Source of the DNA: Erythrobacter litoralis | GTDB taxonomy: Bacteria > Pseudomonadota > Alphaproteobacteria > Sphingomonadales > Sphingomonadaceae | Assembly (NCBI RefSeq): GCF_001719165.1 | Contig: NZ_CP017057.1 | Location: 2,294,001 to 2,358,000 of the forward strand | Direction: 5' to 3' | DNA: 64,000 nucleotides | In this document: positions 54,710 through 63,697 of the stretch, piece after piece | How positions within the stretch are numbered: position 1 is the stretch's first letter | Layout of the letters: the number at the start of each line of letters is the position of its first letter | Notes under the pieces: generated by a model | Database searches by the model: none | What the model was told of the DNA's origin: nothing | Seen by the model: only the letters and a program-made list of their open reading frames with translations | Translations under genes and position numbers: made by a program

Positions 54710-57016
54710 TCAATCGAACCGGTTGTCCTTGGGGAAGCCCTGCGGCGGCATCCGCCCTGCTGCGCCGCGGGCGACCTTCCATTGCCAGATGTCGCTTTCC
54801 GTCCGCGTGCGCCCCTGCGAGCCGCCCATCGTCCAGCTCAGGCCCTCCTCGAACCGGAAAGTCGTCGCATCCGACAACCCTCCGTCGCGGTAGCGCTGCA
54901 GCTGAACGCCCTGTCCGCGCGCCATTTCGGGCATTTCCTCGATGTTGAACACGATGAGCTTGCGATTGTCGCCCACGGCGGCGACGTGATCGTGCCCCTC
55001 GGCCACCTGCCGGACCACCTGGAGTTTCGCCCCACCCTTGAGATTCACGACCTGCCGGCCCTTGCGGGTCTCGGCCAGCAGATCGTCGCTCTTCGCTAGG
55101 AACCCCTTCCCGCTCGATGCCGCCAGCAGGAGCTTTCCACCTGCTTTATGGACGAGCATCTTGGCGATCGAGCTTTCCGCCTCGAGGTCGATCATGGTCC
55201 GCACCGGTTCGCCGAAGCCGCGCGCGCCGGGCAGCTTGTCGCAGCCCAGCGTGTAGAAGCGCCCGTCGCTGCCTGCGATCAGCAGCTTGTCGGTGGTCTG
55301 GGCATGCGCAATGAAGGCGAGCGCGTCGCCTTCCTTGTACTTGAATTCCTGGTCGAGCGGGACGTGACCCTTGGCCGCACGGATCCAGCCCTTCTGAGAC
55401 AGGATGACGGTGATCGGCTCCTTCTCGATCATCGCGTCCATGCTGAATTCGACCGCGGGCGCCGCTTCCTCGATCCGCGTGCGGCGCGCGCCCAGCGCAG
55501 TGTTCTCGGCATAGTCCTTGCGCAGGCTTCGCAGGTCCTTCTTGAGGCGCGTGCGCTGGCGGGCCGGGCTTTCCAGCAGCTTGGTAAGGTCGTCCTGTTC
55601 GGCCAGCAGCTCGTCCTTTTCCTGTCTGAGCTGCATTTCCTCAAGCTTGCGCAAGGACCGCAGCCGCATATTCAGGATCGCCTCGGCCTGGCGGTCGGTG
55701 AGCGAGAATTCCGCCATCATGACCGGCTTGGGCTCGTCCTCGGTGCGGATGATCTCGATCACCCGGTCGAGATTGAGGAAGGCGATGATGTAGCCCTCGA
55801 CCAGTTCGAGGCGTTTTTCGATCTGGTCGAGCCGGTGGCGCGCGCGGCGCTGGAGAATCTCGATCTGCGCGGCGACCCAGTGGCCGAGCAGTTCCTTGAG
55901 CCCCATCACCATCGGGGTGCGGTTCGCATCGAGGACGTTGAGGTTGAGCCCGAAGCGCGTCTCGAGATCGGTCAGCTTGAAGACGCTTTCCTTGAGCAGG
56001 TCGGGATCGACATTGCGGCTTTTGGGCACGAGAACGATGCGGATGTCCTCGTCGCTTTCATCGCGCACGTCTTCGAGGATGGGGAGCTTCCGATCGGCGA
56101 TGGTCGCTGCGATCTGCTCGATCAGCTTGCCCTTGGCGACCTGGAACGGGATTTCCGAAATGACGAGCTGCCATTGCCCGCCGCCCAGCCGCTCGATCCC
56201 GGCCTCGCGGTCGGCCACGTTCTCGGACTCGGGCGCACGGAAGACGCCCCGCACCCGGAACGAACCGCGCCCGGTGGCATAGGCCTCCGAAATCGTCTCG
56301 GGGCTGTCGACGATCTGGCCGCCCGTGGGGAAATCCGGTCCGGCGAACAACTCCATCAGCCGGGCATGCTCGACATGGGGGTTGTCGATAAGCTCGAGCG
56401 TGGCGTCGATGATCTCGGCGACATTGTGCGAAGGGATGTTGGTCGCCATGCCGACCGCGATCCCGCTTGCCCCGTTGGCGAGCAGGTTCGGGAACAGGCC
56501 GGGCATCAGTTCAGGCTCGTGTTCCTCACCGTTATAGGTCGGCAGGAACGTGACCGTGCCTTCGTCGAGGCCCGCCATCAGTTCCATCGCGGTCTTGGTC
56601 AGCCGCACCTCGGTGTAGCGGTAGGCGGCCGCGTTATCGCCGTCGATATTGCCGAAATTGCCCTGCCCCTCGACCAGCGGGTAACGCAGCGAAAACGGCT
56701 GGGCGAGGCGGACCATCGCATCATAGGCGGCGACATCGCCATGCGGGTGATACTTGCCGACCACGTCGCCGACGACGCGCGCGGATTTCTTGAAGGCGCT
56801 GTCTGGACGCAAAGCCAGCTGGCGCATCGCCCACAGCAGGCGGCGATGGACCGGTTTGAGGCCATCGCGCAGGTCAGGAAGCGAGCGCGCGGTGATCGTC
56901 GAGAGCGCATAGACGAGATAGCGCTCCTCGAGCGCTGCGTCGAAGGGCGCGTCGACGATCTGGTCGAAGGGATCTTCCGGCGGCGCGGGTGCACCAGGAG
57001 CGGTCGTGTCTGCCAT
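54710..57016 (-). CDS. parC: DNA topoisomerase IV subunit A
   Basis: The 768-residue breakage-reunion subunit has the catalytic tyrosine in [10 protein letters not shown] (Tyr134), the QRDR ([19 protein letters not shown]) and a C-terminal beta-pinwheel. With ParE it decatenates chromosomes. In the QRDR the residue at E. coli Ser80 is Val95 and that at Glu84 is Asp99. parE is not in this window. Confidence 0.94.
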   Translation of the reverse strand: MADTTAPGAPAPPEDPFDQIVDAPFDAALEERYLVYALSTITARSLPDLRDGLKPVHRRLLWAMRQLALRPDSAFKKSARVVGDVVGKYHPHGDVAAYDAMVRLAQPFSLRYPLVEGQGNFGNIDGDNAAAYRYTEVRLTKTAMELMAGLDEGTVTFLPTYNGEEHEPELMPGLFPNLLANGASGIAVGMATNIPSHNVAEIIDATLELIDNPHVEHARLMELFAGPDFPTGGQIVDSPETISEAYATGRGSFRVRGVFRAPESENVADREAGIERLGGGQWQLVISEIPFQVAKGKLIEQIAATIADRKLPILEDVRDESDEDIRIVLVPKSRNVDPDLLKESVFKLTDLETRFGLNLNVLDANRTPMVMGLKELLGHWVAAQIEILQRRARHRLDQIEKRLELVEGYIIAFLNLDRVIEIIRTEDEPKPVMMAEFSLTDRQAEAILNMRLRSLRKLEEMQLRQEKDELLAEQDDLTKLLESPARQRTRLKKDLRSLRKDYAENTALGARRTRIEEAAPAVEFSMDAMIEKEPITVILSQKGWIRAAKGHVPLDQEFKYKEGDALAFIAHAQTTDKLLIAGSDGRFYTLGCDKLPGARGFGEPVRTMIDLEAESSIAKMLVHKAGGKLLLAASSGKGFLAKSDDLLAETRKGRQVVNLKGGAKLQVVRQVAEGHDHVAAVGDNRKLIVFNIEEMPEMARGQGVQLQRYRDGGLSDATTFRFEEGLSWTMGGSQGRTRTESDIWQWKVARGAAGRMPPQGFPKDNRFD

Positions 57017-57207
57017 GAATCAGCCCCTAGCAAGCCGCGCGCGCGGGCGGGAGAGGCGTTTCCACAGTCTCGATGCGGCGCCCCTGCGAGCCGGTTCGGC
57101 CCGCCCGCGCTCGACCCGCCGAAACCCAGCCACGAGCGAGCGGGCAAGGCGGAACGCATGGCCTTCCTGTTTCGTTGAATAATCAAACGGATAAAGGAGA
57201 CACAATC

Positions 57208-57750
57208 ATGAAACGCATTCTCATCATAGCAACCAACGGTTTCGAACAGTCGGAACTGACCGAGCCGCGTTCGATCCTCGAGAAGGCTGGCGCGGAAGTG
57301 ACCATCGCCAGTCCCGAAAGCGGCTCGATCACGGGCTGGGACAAGAACAATTGGGGCGACGGCGTATCGGTCGACATCACGCTCGATGAAGTTTCGAGCG
57401 GCGATTTCGACGCGCTGATGCTTCCCGGCGGCCAGATCAATCCCGACATCCTGCGGCTCCAGCCGCGAGCGATCGAACTGGTGCGCGAATTCAATTCCGC
57501 CGGGAAACCGGTCGCGGCCATCTGTCACGCACCGTGGCTGCTGATCGAAGCAGGCATCGCCAAGGGCAAGACGATGACAAGCTGGCCCTCGGTCCGAACC
57601 GACCTTGCCAATGCAGGCGCGAACGTGGTCGACCAGGAGGTGGCGGTCGATGGCAACATCATCACCAGCCGCAAGCCGGACGACATCAAGGCCTTCGCCG
57701 GAGCGATCAAGGAAGCGCTCGCAATGGAAAGCGTCAGCGAGAACGCCTGA
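57208..57750 (+). CDS. DJ-1/PfpI family protein (type 1 glutamine amidotransferase-like)
   Basis: A 180-residue protein with the nucleophile elbow AICHAPWL (Cys106-His107) and Glu13 in NGFEQSELTEP. Family members include the chaperone/deglycase-like YhbO and the protease PfpI. ATG 57208 is preceded by AAAGGAG at a spacing of eight. A terminator follows downstream (57838). Confidence 0.9.
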   Translation: MKRILIIATNGFEQSELTEPRSILEKAGAEVTIASPESGSITGWDKNNWGDGVSVDITLDEVSSGDFDALMLPGGQINPDILRLQPRAIELVREFNSAGKPVAAICHAPWLLIEAGIAKGKTMTSWPSVRTDLANAGANVVDQEVAVDGNIITSRKPDDIKAFAGAIKEALAMESVSENA

Positions 57751-57837
57751 TCCTCAACCCGAAACCCGGCCCGTTTTGATCCGTCAAAGCCGCGGCCGGT
57801 CCCGACCTCCCCTCTGCAGGGCCGGTCGTGGCAAGCG

Positions 57838-57869
57838 CCCCGTCGTGCCGCAAGGCGCGGCGGGGTTTT
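57838..57869 (+). terminator. Rho-independent terminator after the PfpI-family gene
   Basis: CCCCGTCGTGCC, loop GCAA and GGCGCGGCGGGG form a 12-bp stem with two G-U pairs, then TTTT (57866-57869). Confidence 0.8.
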
Positions 57870-57945
57870 CGCGTGCCGGGGCGCAGCCACGGGCGCGATG
57901 GCTCAGTCGGGGTTTTGTCAGTCGGGATCCCAATAATTCAGGACC

Positions 57946-59049
57946 TCAGTCGGGCCGGCGATATTTCTCCAGTTCTTCCATCGTCGAACAATCCGTAAGC
58001 AGCAGGGCGACGCCCTTGGTTCGGTCGAAATGGGCCATCACCATGGTCAGCAGCACGGTCAGCGGGACCGCCAGCAGCGCCCCCGGAATGCCCCAGACGA
58101 TCGACCAGAACATCAGCGCAATCAGCACCACCAGCGGCGAAATCGCGAGCCGTTTGCCCATCAGCTTGGGATCGAGGAAATTGCCGATCACCTGTTCGAT
58201 CGCAAGAAGCCCCCCGCCGATGATCGCCGCCGTCCCGAGATCGCGCGTCACCAGCACGTAGAATACCGGCAGCACCCCGCTGATGATCGAGCCGACTGTA
58301 GGCACGAAATTGAGCAGCACGGTGAGCACGCCCCAAAGAACGAGATAATCGACCCCGAACAGCGCGAGCCAGCCCATGTAAAGGCCGGCGCTGATCAGGC
58401 TGATGATGAAGCGGGTGGTGAAATAGGCACGGAATTTCTGTCCCACGCTGCGCCCGATCTCGAGCCAGCGCTGGTCGCCGCCCTGGCTCGAGAGGGTGAG
58501 GATCTTGCTGTGCCAGTTCTCCGCCTCGGTCAACATCAGCAGCATCAGGAAAACGATGAGGATGAGCCCGCCCAGCGTGCTCGCCGTTATGTTGAGCGCG
58601 GCGAGCGCGGTCGAAACGAGCGGCCCGCCTGCCGAAAACGCGCTCCCGCCGGGCGAGCCGTCGAGGAAATCGGGCAGCGGCCCGGGCAGCGCGCCGAGAC
58701 GTTCGCGCAGCTCCGGTCCGACATCCTGCACCAGGCCATAGACCTGCTGGGCGGCAAGGCCGAGACCGAGCAGGAATATCGCGAGGATCCCCACCACCAG
58801 CAACATGCCAGCAAGCGCGCCCGTCCATTTGAGGTTTCGCGGCATCCGCTCCCGGATCGGCTCGACCAGCGGCCAGACACCCAATGCAAGCAGCAGCGCC
58901 GCGAAGAAGGGCATGGAGATCGTCATCGTCTCCATCAGCAGCCAGAATACGGCGGCGAAGGCGATCGCGCCGAGATAGGCATTGCGCGCGGCTCCCCTGC
59001 GCTCGGGCGAGCGATCCGAAGGCGCGGGACTTGGACTGTTCTTTTCCAT
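57946..59049 (-). CDS. AI-2E family transporter
   Basis: A 367-residue protein with about eight membrane segments and the family stretch in which FVPTVGSIISGVLPVFY is followed by a C-terminal helix with NFLDPKLMGKRLAISPLVV. The family was first linked to autoinducer-2 export but also includes Na+/H+ antiporters, so the substrate is open. The N-terminal 30 residues are charged and cytoplasmic. Confidence 0.88.
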   Translation of the reverse strand: MEKNSPSPAPSDRSPERRGAARNAYLGAIAFAAVFWLLMETMTISMPFFAALLLALGVWPLVEPIRERMPRNLKWTGALAGMLLVVGILAIFLLGLGLAAQQVYGLVQDVGPELRERLGALPGPLPDFLDGSPGGSAFSAGGPLVSTALAALNITASTLGGLILIVFLMLLMLTEAENWHSKILTLSSQGGDQRWLEIGRSVGQKFRAYFTTRFIISLISAGLYMGWLALFGVDYLVLWGVLTVLLNFVPTVGSIISGVLPVFYVLVTRDLGTAAIIGGGLLAIEQVIGNFLDPKLMGKRLAISPLVVLIALMFWSIVWGIPGALLAVPLTVLLTMVMAHFDRTKGVALLLTDCSTMEELEKYRRPD

Positions 59050-59146
59050 GCAACTTATGGAAACGAGGATGCCGCGGGCCTGTTCCGGCCCTCATCGGCG
59101 CTGCGGCGATGCGTTTGCCAGCGCGGACGGACTTGCCCCCGGGGGG

Positions 59147-59482
59147 CTACATCCGTCGGGCGTCGATGCTTTCGGACGGCACGCTCACCGTCAGCCCGTC
59201 CATCTCATCGGTCAGCTCGATCTGGCAGGAAAGGCGGCTCGTGCGGCGCACCCCGGCGGCGAAATCGAGCATGTCCTCCTCCTCCTCGCTTGCCTGCGCG
59301 AGCCGGTCGAACCACTCGGGAGCGACAATGACGTGGCAGGTCGAACACGCCATCTGCCCCTCGCATGTCCCCTCCAGCGGCAGGCCCGCGGCCTGGCCGA
59401 CGCGCAGCAGGCTGTCGCCCGGTTCGCCCTCGGCCTCGACCGCGCGGCCCTGCGGGTCGATGAAGCGCACCTTTATGCCCAT
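59147..59482 (-). CDS. fdx: 2Fe-2S ferredoxin
   Basis: A 111-residue adrenodoxin-like ferredoxin with cysteine ligands Cys40, Cys46, Cys49 and Cys86 (CEGQMACSTC ... C). Such proteins deliver electrons to Fe-S cluster assembly or to P450s. The next genes on the same strand are two cysteine desulfurases, supporting the assembly role. Confidence 0.92.
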   Translation of the reverse strand: MGIKVRFIDPQGRAVEAEGEPGDSLLRVGQAAGLPLEGTCEGQMACSTCHVIVAPEWFDRLAQASEEEEDMLDFAAGVRRTSRLSCQIELTDEMDGLTVSVPSESIDARRM

Positions 59483-59513
59483 GGCCCGATCCTTTTCATG
59501 GCTCCGCCCGTCC

Positions 59514-60611
59514 TCATGGCCACTGCCCTCCGGCGGCCTCGGTGATCGCGCGCGCCGCCTGTTCGATATCGTCCCGCCGCGTATAGCGCCCGAAGCCCAG
59601 GCGGATCGAGGCCTTCGCTTCGCGATCGGACAGGCCGATCGCGCTCAGGACATGGCTCGGCCTACCCGATCCGCTGGCGCAGGCGCTTCCGGCCGAGAAC
59701 ATGACATTGCGGCAATCGGACATCAGGCGGGAGACATCGAGGCCTTCGCGGCGGATATTGAGATTGCCGTGCCAGCGTTCGGATGCGCTGCCGTTGAGGG
59801 TCCATTCGGCGAACAGTTCGCGCGCGCGGGTCCACAGCGCCTCGATGTGTTCGGCATCCGCGGTCATGCGTTCCTCAGCGATCTGCGCCGCCGCGCCAAA
59901 GCCTGCACAAAGCGCCGGGGAAAGCGTGCCCGAGCGCAGTTTCGCTTCCTGACCGCCGCCGAACATCAGCGGTTCGACCTCCTCCCCGTCGCGTATCCAG
60001 AGCGCGCCAATGCCCTTGGGACCGTGGATCTTGTGCGCGGAGATGGCGATGAAATCGGCATCGAGTTCGGTCAGAGGCACCCGGCCATAGGCCTGCACCG
60101 CATCGACCAGCACCAGCGCGCCCTTGGCGCGCGCGATCCGGACTATGTCGCCGAGCGGGTGGCGCGTCCCGATCTCGTTGTTGATCGCCATCGCCGCGAC
60201 GAGCCCGGTGGCCGGCCCCGCCGCTTCTTCGAGCGCGGCGATATCGGCCCGTCCGTCCGGCCGGACGGGAAGCACGGTGAAAGCCCGCCGCGAAGCCTCG
60301 ACCGGGCGCATGCAATCGAGCACGGCGGCGTGTTCCGTGGCAAAGGTCAGCACGTCGCCGCCCGTGCCCCTGAGCGCCGTGTTCAGTGCCTCGGTCGCCC
60401 CGCTGGTGAAGATGACGCGCCCGCCGGCCGGCAGCAGCGCCGCAACCCGCTCGCGCGCGGCCTCTATCGCGGCCGAGGCCGACCGGCCCATGCGGTGCGC
60501 GCTGTGCGGATTGCCGAAGCCTGTTCCCTCCGGCCCTTCGAGCCAGCGCAGCATCGCCTCGCGCGCCTCGGGCGCTAGCGGGGTGGTCGCCTGGTAATCG
60601 AGATAGATCAT
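59514..60611 (-). CDS. Cysteine desulfurase (class V aminotransferase), copy 1
   Basis: A 365-residue PLP enzyme (MIYLDYQATTPLAPEAREAM) with the PLP-lysine in ISAHKIHGPKG and the sulfur-accepting cysteine loop SAGSACASGSGRPSHVL. It releases sulfur from cysteine as an enzyme persulfide for Fe-S clusters or thiolation. ATG 60611 overlaps the upstream desulfurase stop (60608) as ATGA. Sequence identity to copy 2 is modest, so they are old paralogs. Confidence 0.9.
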   Translation of the reverse strand: MIYLDYQATTPLAPEAREAMLRWLEGPEGTGFGNPHSAHRMGRSASAAIEAARERVAALLPAGGRVIFTSGATEALNTALRGTGGDVLTFATEHAAVLDCMRPVEASRRAFTVLPVRPDGRADIAALEEAAGPATGLVAAMAINNEIGTRHPLGDIVRIARAKGALVLVDAVQAYGRVPLTELDADFIAISAHKIHGPKGIGALWIRDGEEVEPLMFGGGQEAKLRSGTLSPALCAGFGAAAQIAEERMTADAEHIEALWTRARELFAEWTLNGSASERWHGNLNIRREGLDVSRLMSDCRNVMFSAGSACASGSGRPSHVLSAIGLSDREAKASIRLGFGRYTRRDDIEQAARAITEAAGGQWP

Positions 60612-61663
60612 CCGCCCGCGAACTCCCGCCATTGGTCGCAGAAGCGCATCACCTCCTCGCGCGTCGTCGACCAGCCGAACGAAACCCGGATCGTGTTCGC
60701 CGCGATCTTCTCGTCAATCCCCAGCGCCTCCAGCACGTGGCTGGTCTTCATCGTGCCCGACGAACAGGCCGAGCCCTGGGACACGGCGAACCCCGCCATG
60801 TCGTAGCGCATGACCTGCGCGCTGCCGCTCATGTTCGGCATGGCAAGCGCGCGGACATAGGGTGTGGGATCGGACAGGCGGTCGGCGAGCCAGGTCCCGC
60901 CCAGCTGCCGGCAATCCTCGGCCAGCGCATCGAGCGGTTCGAGCGTTTCGGGCGCGAGATAGGGATCGCCATCGGCCTCCAGCGCCGCCGCCATGCCGAG
61001 CGCGCCGGGCAGATTCTCGGTCCCGCGCCGATAGCCGCGTTCATGCCCGCCCGATGGTTCGAGCATGGCGTAATCCCTTACCAGCAGGGCGCCGACGCCG
61101 ATCGGCCCGCCGAACTTGTGCGCCGACACAATCGCCATGTCGCACGGGGGAAGCGCGAACTTGCCCGCGCTCTGCGCGCAATCGGCGAGCAGCAGCCCCC
61201 CCGCCTCGTGCACGATGCCCGCAATCGTTTCGAGATCCTGCCGGTTGCCGGTCTCGGAATTGACGTGCTGGACCGCGACCAGCGGGCGCTCGCGCCGCAC
61301 GGATTCGCGCAAGGCGTCGAGGTCGAGCGCCCCGTCGGGCATGACGGGCAGGCGTTCGGCGGTCGGCGCGGCCTTGAGGATCGCGTCGTGCTCCACCGCG
61401 CTGACCAGCCGCGCGCCCGCCTGGGCGCGGGTCAGGGCAAGTTCCGCGCTCTCGCTCGCGCCCGAGGTGAAAATCAGCTCCCCCTCCCAGCCCAGCGCCG
61501 CCCTGATCCGCGCGCGCGCATCCTCGAGCGCGGCTCTCGCCTTGCGCCCTTCGGCATGGGGCGAGGACGGGTTCGCCCACAAGGCAAAGCCTTCCTGCAA
61601 GGCGGCCTTCGCCTCCGGACGCAGCGGTGTCGTGGCGGCATGGTCGAGGTAATTGCGCGTCAA
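60608..61663 (-). CDS. Cysteine desulfurase (class V aminotransferase), copy 2
   Basis: A 351-residue PLP enzyme (starting NYLDHAATTPLRPEAKAAL after the initiator) with PLP-lysine in VSAHKFGGPIG and the cysteine loop SQGSACSSGTMKTSHVL. The TTG at 61663 is my start choice because it gives the standard short N-terminus (L-T-R-N-Y-L-D-H); no good upstream ATG exists. It is first in an operon with copy 1 and, further on, the ferredoxin. Confidence 0.88.
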   Translation of the reverse strand: MTRNYLDHAATTPLRPEAKAALQEGFALWANPSSPHAEGRKARAALEDARARIRAALGWEGELIFTSGASESAELALTRAQAGARLVSAVEHDAILKAAPTAERLPVMPDGALDLDALRESVRRERPLVAVQHVNSETGNRQDLETIAGIVHEAGGLLLADCAQSAGKFALPPCDMAIVSAHKFGGPIGVGALLVRDYAMLEPSGGHERGYRRGTENLPGALGMAAALEADGDPYLAPETLEPLDALAEDCRQLGGTWLADRLSDPTPYVRALAMPNMSGSAQVMRYDMAGFAVSQGSACSSGTMKTSHVLEALGIDEKIAANTIRVSFGWSTTREEVMRFCDQWREFAGG

Positions 61664-61778
61664 GCTGGAATCACCCGACAAAAAATTGCGAAAATGGCAT
61701 CGGGGCCTATATAGAGCGCGCTTTCGCGGGGACCAACCGGTCGTCCGCGTGTCGATTCTACGCAAGGTTCAATCTCGG

Positions 61779-62435
61779 ATGCCCTCAGTCATCTTTCCCG
61801 GCCCAGAAGGCCGTCTCGAAGGCCGTTTCTCACCGCCGCCGCGCCCGCGTGCGCCGGTCGCGCTGATCCTCCACCCCCATCCTGAAGGCGGGGGCACGAT
61901 GAACGATCGGATCGTGCAGAGGCTCTACAAGACCTTCGCCGATCGTGGTTTCGCAACGCTGCGGTTCAATTTTCGCGGCGTCGGGCGCTCCCAGGGGAGC
62001 TTCGATTCGGGCGTGGGCGAACTCTCCGACGCGGCAAGCGCGCTCGATTGGGTCCAGTCGATCCATCCCGAAGCGCAAACGACATGGGTCGCGGGCTATT
62101 CCTTCGGCGCGCTGATCGGCATGCAGCTGCTCATGCGACGCCCGGAAGTGCGCGGTTTCATCTCGGTCGCACCGCCTGCGAACATGTACGACTTCTCTTT
62201 CCTCGCCCCCTGCCCCGCGAGCGGTATTTTCGTGCAGGGCGCAGCCGATACCGTGGTCCAGCCGAACGCGGTGCAGAAGCTCGTCGACAAGCTGCGCACG
62301 CAAAAGCACATCACGATCCATCACGAGGAAATCCCGCGCGCCAATCACTTCTTCGAGAACGAACTCGAGGAATTGATGGGTTCGGTCGATAATTACCTCG
62401 ATTTCCGGCTTTCGCCCGACTGCCCGATCAAGTGA
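61779..62435 (+). CDS. Alpha/beta hydrolase (dienelactone-hydrolase-like)
   Basis: The 218-residue protein has HPHPEGGGTMNDRIV, the family opening, the oxyanion region FRGVGRSQGSFDSG, a nucleophile elbow GYSFGA, Asp in QGAADTVVQP, and His in PRANHFFENE. Substrate unknown. It is divergent from the cysteine desulfurase operon across 115 bp and, in many alphaproteobacteria, is a neighbour of Fe-S assembly genes. Confidence 0.88.
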   Translation: MPSVIFPGPEGRLEGRFSPPPRPRAPVALILHPHPEGGGTMNDRIVQRLYKTFADRGFATLRFNFRGVGRSQGSFDSGVGELSDAASALDWVQSIHPEAQTTWVAGYSFGALIGMQLLMRRPEVRGFISVAPPANMYDFSFLAPCPASGIFVQGAADTVVQPNAVQKLVDKLRTQKHITIHHEEIPRANHFFENELEELMGSVDNYLDFRLSPDCPIK

Positions 62436-62472
62436 CTTCGTACATTCGCGGGCTTTGCCGCGTGAAACTTTG

Positions 62473-62510
62473 GCGTAATTTAATTACGCAAGTTGGATTA
62501 GTTTTAATCC
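62473..62510. promoter_or_regulatory. Two perfect palindromes upstream of the tonB-like gene
   Basis: GCGTAAT-TTA-ATTACGC (62473-62489) and GGATTA-GTTT-TAATCC (62495-62510) are two perfect inverted repeats only five bases apart in the AT-rich leader of the tonB-like gene. They look like operator sites for one or two dimeric regulators; the spacing could also form RNA hairpins. No binding protein can be named. Confidence 0.6.
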
Positions 62511-62633
62511 GCGACCGGTCCTGATCGGCAACTCGAAACAATTTCGTTTCTCTCCCGTTACATTGCAACCTGCCAGGCGAGCGGGCCGTTTCCTACGGCC
62601 CCTCGCCTACAGGCAACGGGAAAGGAGCCCTTC

Positions 62634-63312
62634 ATGAGCACGCTCGCATATCGCGCGAAGCCGAATCCGGCCGCGCTCCTCGGCGCGCTCGGCGTGCCTG
62701 CCGCCTTCGCCGCGCTGCTCGTCGCCGGCCTCGCGGTCACCGCGGTCACGCCCGAATTCGTGCCCAATCCGATCGCCGAGCCGATCGAGGACGAAGTGGT
62801 CGAGATCACCCCCATGGCCGAATTGCCCGAGCGTCCGGTCGATCCCGCCGCACCGGCGACCGCGCCGGTCGAAACGGTCTCGGCCCGTCCCGACCGACAT
62901 GCCGACACCCGCTTCGAATTCGGCGACACCGCCCCGATCGGGGCTTTGCCGGGCCTCGGCGACGCATTGCCCGGCGAGATCGGCGAGATCGCCCCGCCCC
63001 GCTTCCCGCCTTCGCCGATCCGGTGATCGCCAGGCCCAAGGGCAGTCTGGGCGAGTGGGTGACCGACGCCGACTATCGCAGCCGCTGGATCCGCGAGGGA
63101 ATGAGCGGGACCGCTCGCTTCACGCTCGCGATCGATCCATCGGGGCGGATCAGCGAATGCACCATCACCCGGTCTTCTGGCCATGCCGAACTCGATGCGG
63201 CGACTGTCGCCTGATCGAGCGCCGCGCCCGTTTCGAGCCCGCGCGCGATGGTGCAGGCAACAGGGTCGCGGGGACCTATTCCAACGCGATCAACTGGAAA
63301 ATCCCGGACTGA
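62634..63312 (+). pseudogene. TonB-like gene with two frameshifts
   Basis: The first frame (62634-63026) codes for an N-terminal membrane segment (ALLGALGVPAAFAALLVAGL) and a proline-rich spacer, then meets a stop. The second frame (from about 63002 to 63214) carries GSLGEWVTDADYRSRWIREG, the start of a TonB C-terminal domain, and a third (to 63312) ends ARFEPARDGAGNRVAGTYSN, as a TonB domain should. Frame order 0, 2, 1 means two single-base losses. Either the gene is dead, the losses are assembly errors, or it is decoded by frameshifting. Confidence 0.75.
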
Positions 63313-63345
63313 TCCGGGCGCAGGTGCACGGGGGGTGCGGGAGGC

Positions 63346-63561
63346 TCAGCCCTCCCCGCCTTTCTGCACTTCGCCGAGCGGCGTCGTCCCGTTGGAAGTC
63401 GGCACGGTCCAGATCAGCACGTTCGCCACCGCGATCAGCGCCAGCAGCACCATCAGCGCCGGATTGCGCACTTCGCCCGTGCGGCGCCACAGGACGAAAG
63501 CCCCCGCCAGCAGCGCGAGCGCGGCCAGCATCACGATCGAGAGTACGAGGTCCGTCGTCAC
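63346..63561 (-). CDS. Small two-helix membrane protein
   Basis: A 71-residue product with two hydrophobic segments (about 5-25 and 34-53), starting with GTG 63561 after AAGGAC. It is convergent with the tonB-like gene. No family recognised. Confidence 0.6.
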   Translation of the reverse strand: MTTDLVLSIVMLAALALLAGAFVLWRRTGEVRNPALMVLLALIAVANVLIWTVPTSNGTTPLGEVQKGGEG

Positions 63562-63697
63562 GCCTGCGTCCTTGTCCGGTTAAATCCGCCCGCGATATTC
63601 CCCCGCCTATGATAGCTCCGCCCGCCCCGATCAAGCGCCCGGCAGCTTTCGACGCCCGCGATTGACACCCGGGATGCGGACTTTAACACCCCGGCCC

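Noticed and set aside
55148..57178. 676-codon open frame on the plus strand
   Set aside because: Shadow of parC on the opposite strand; no family resemblance and parC is unambiguous.
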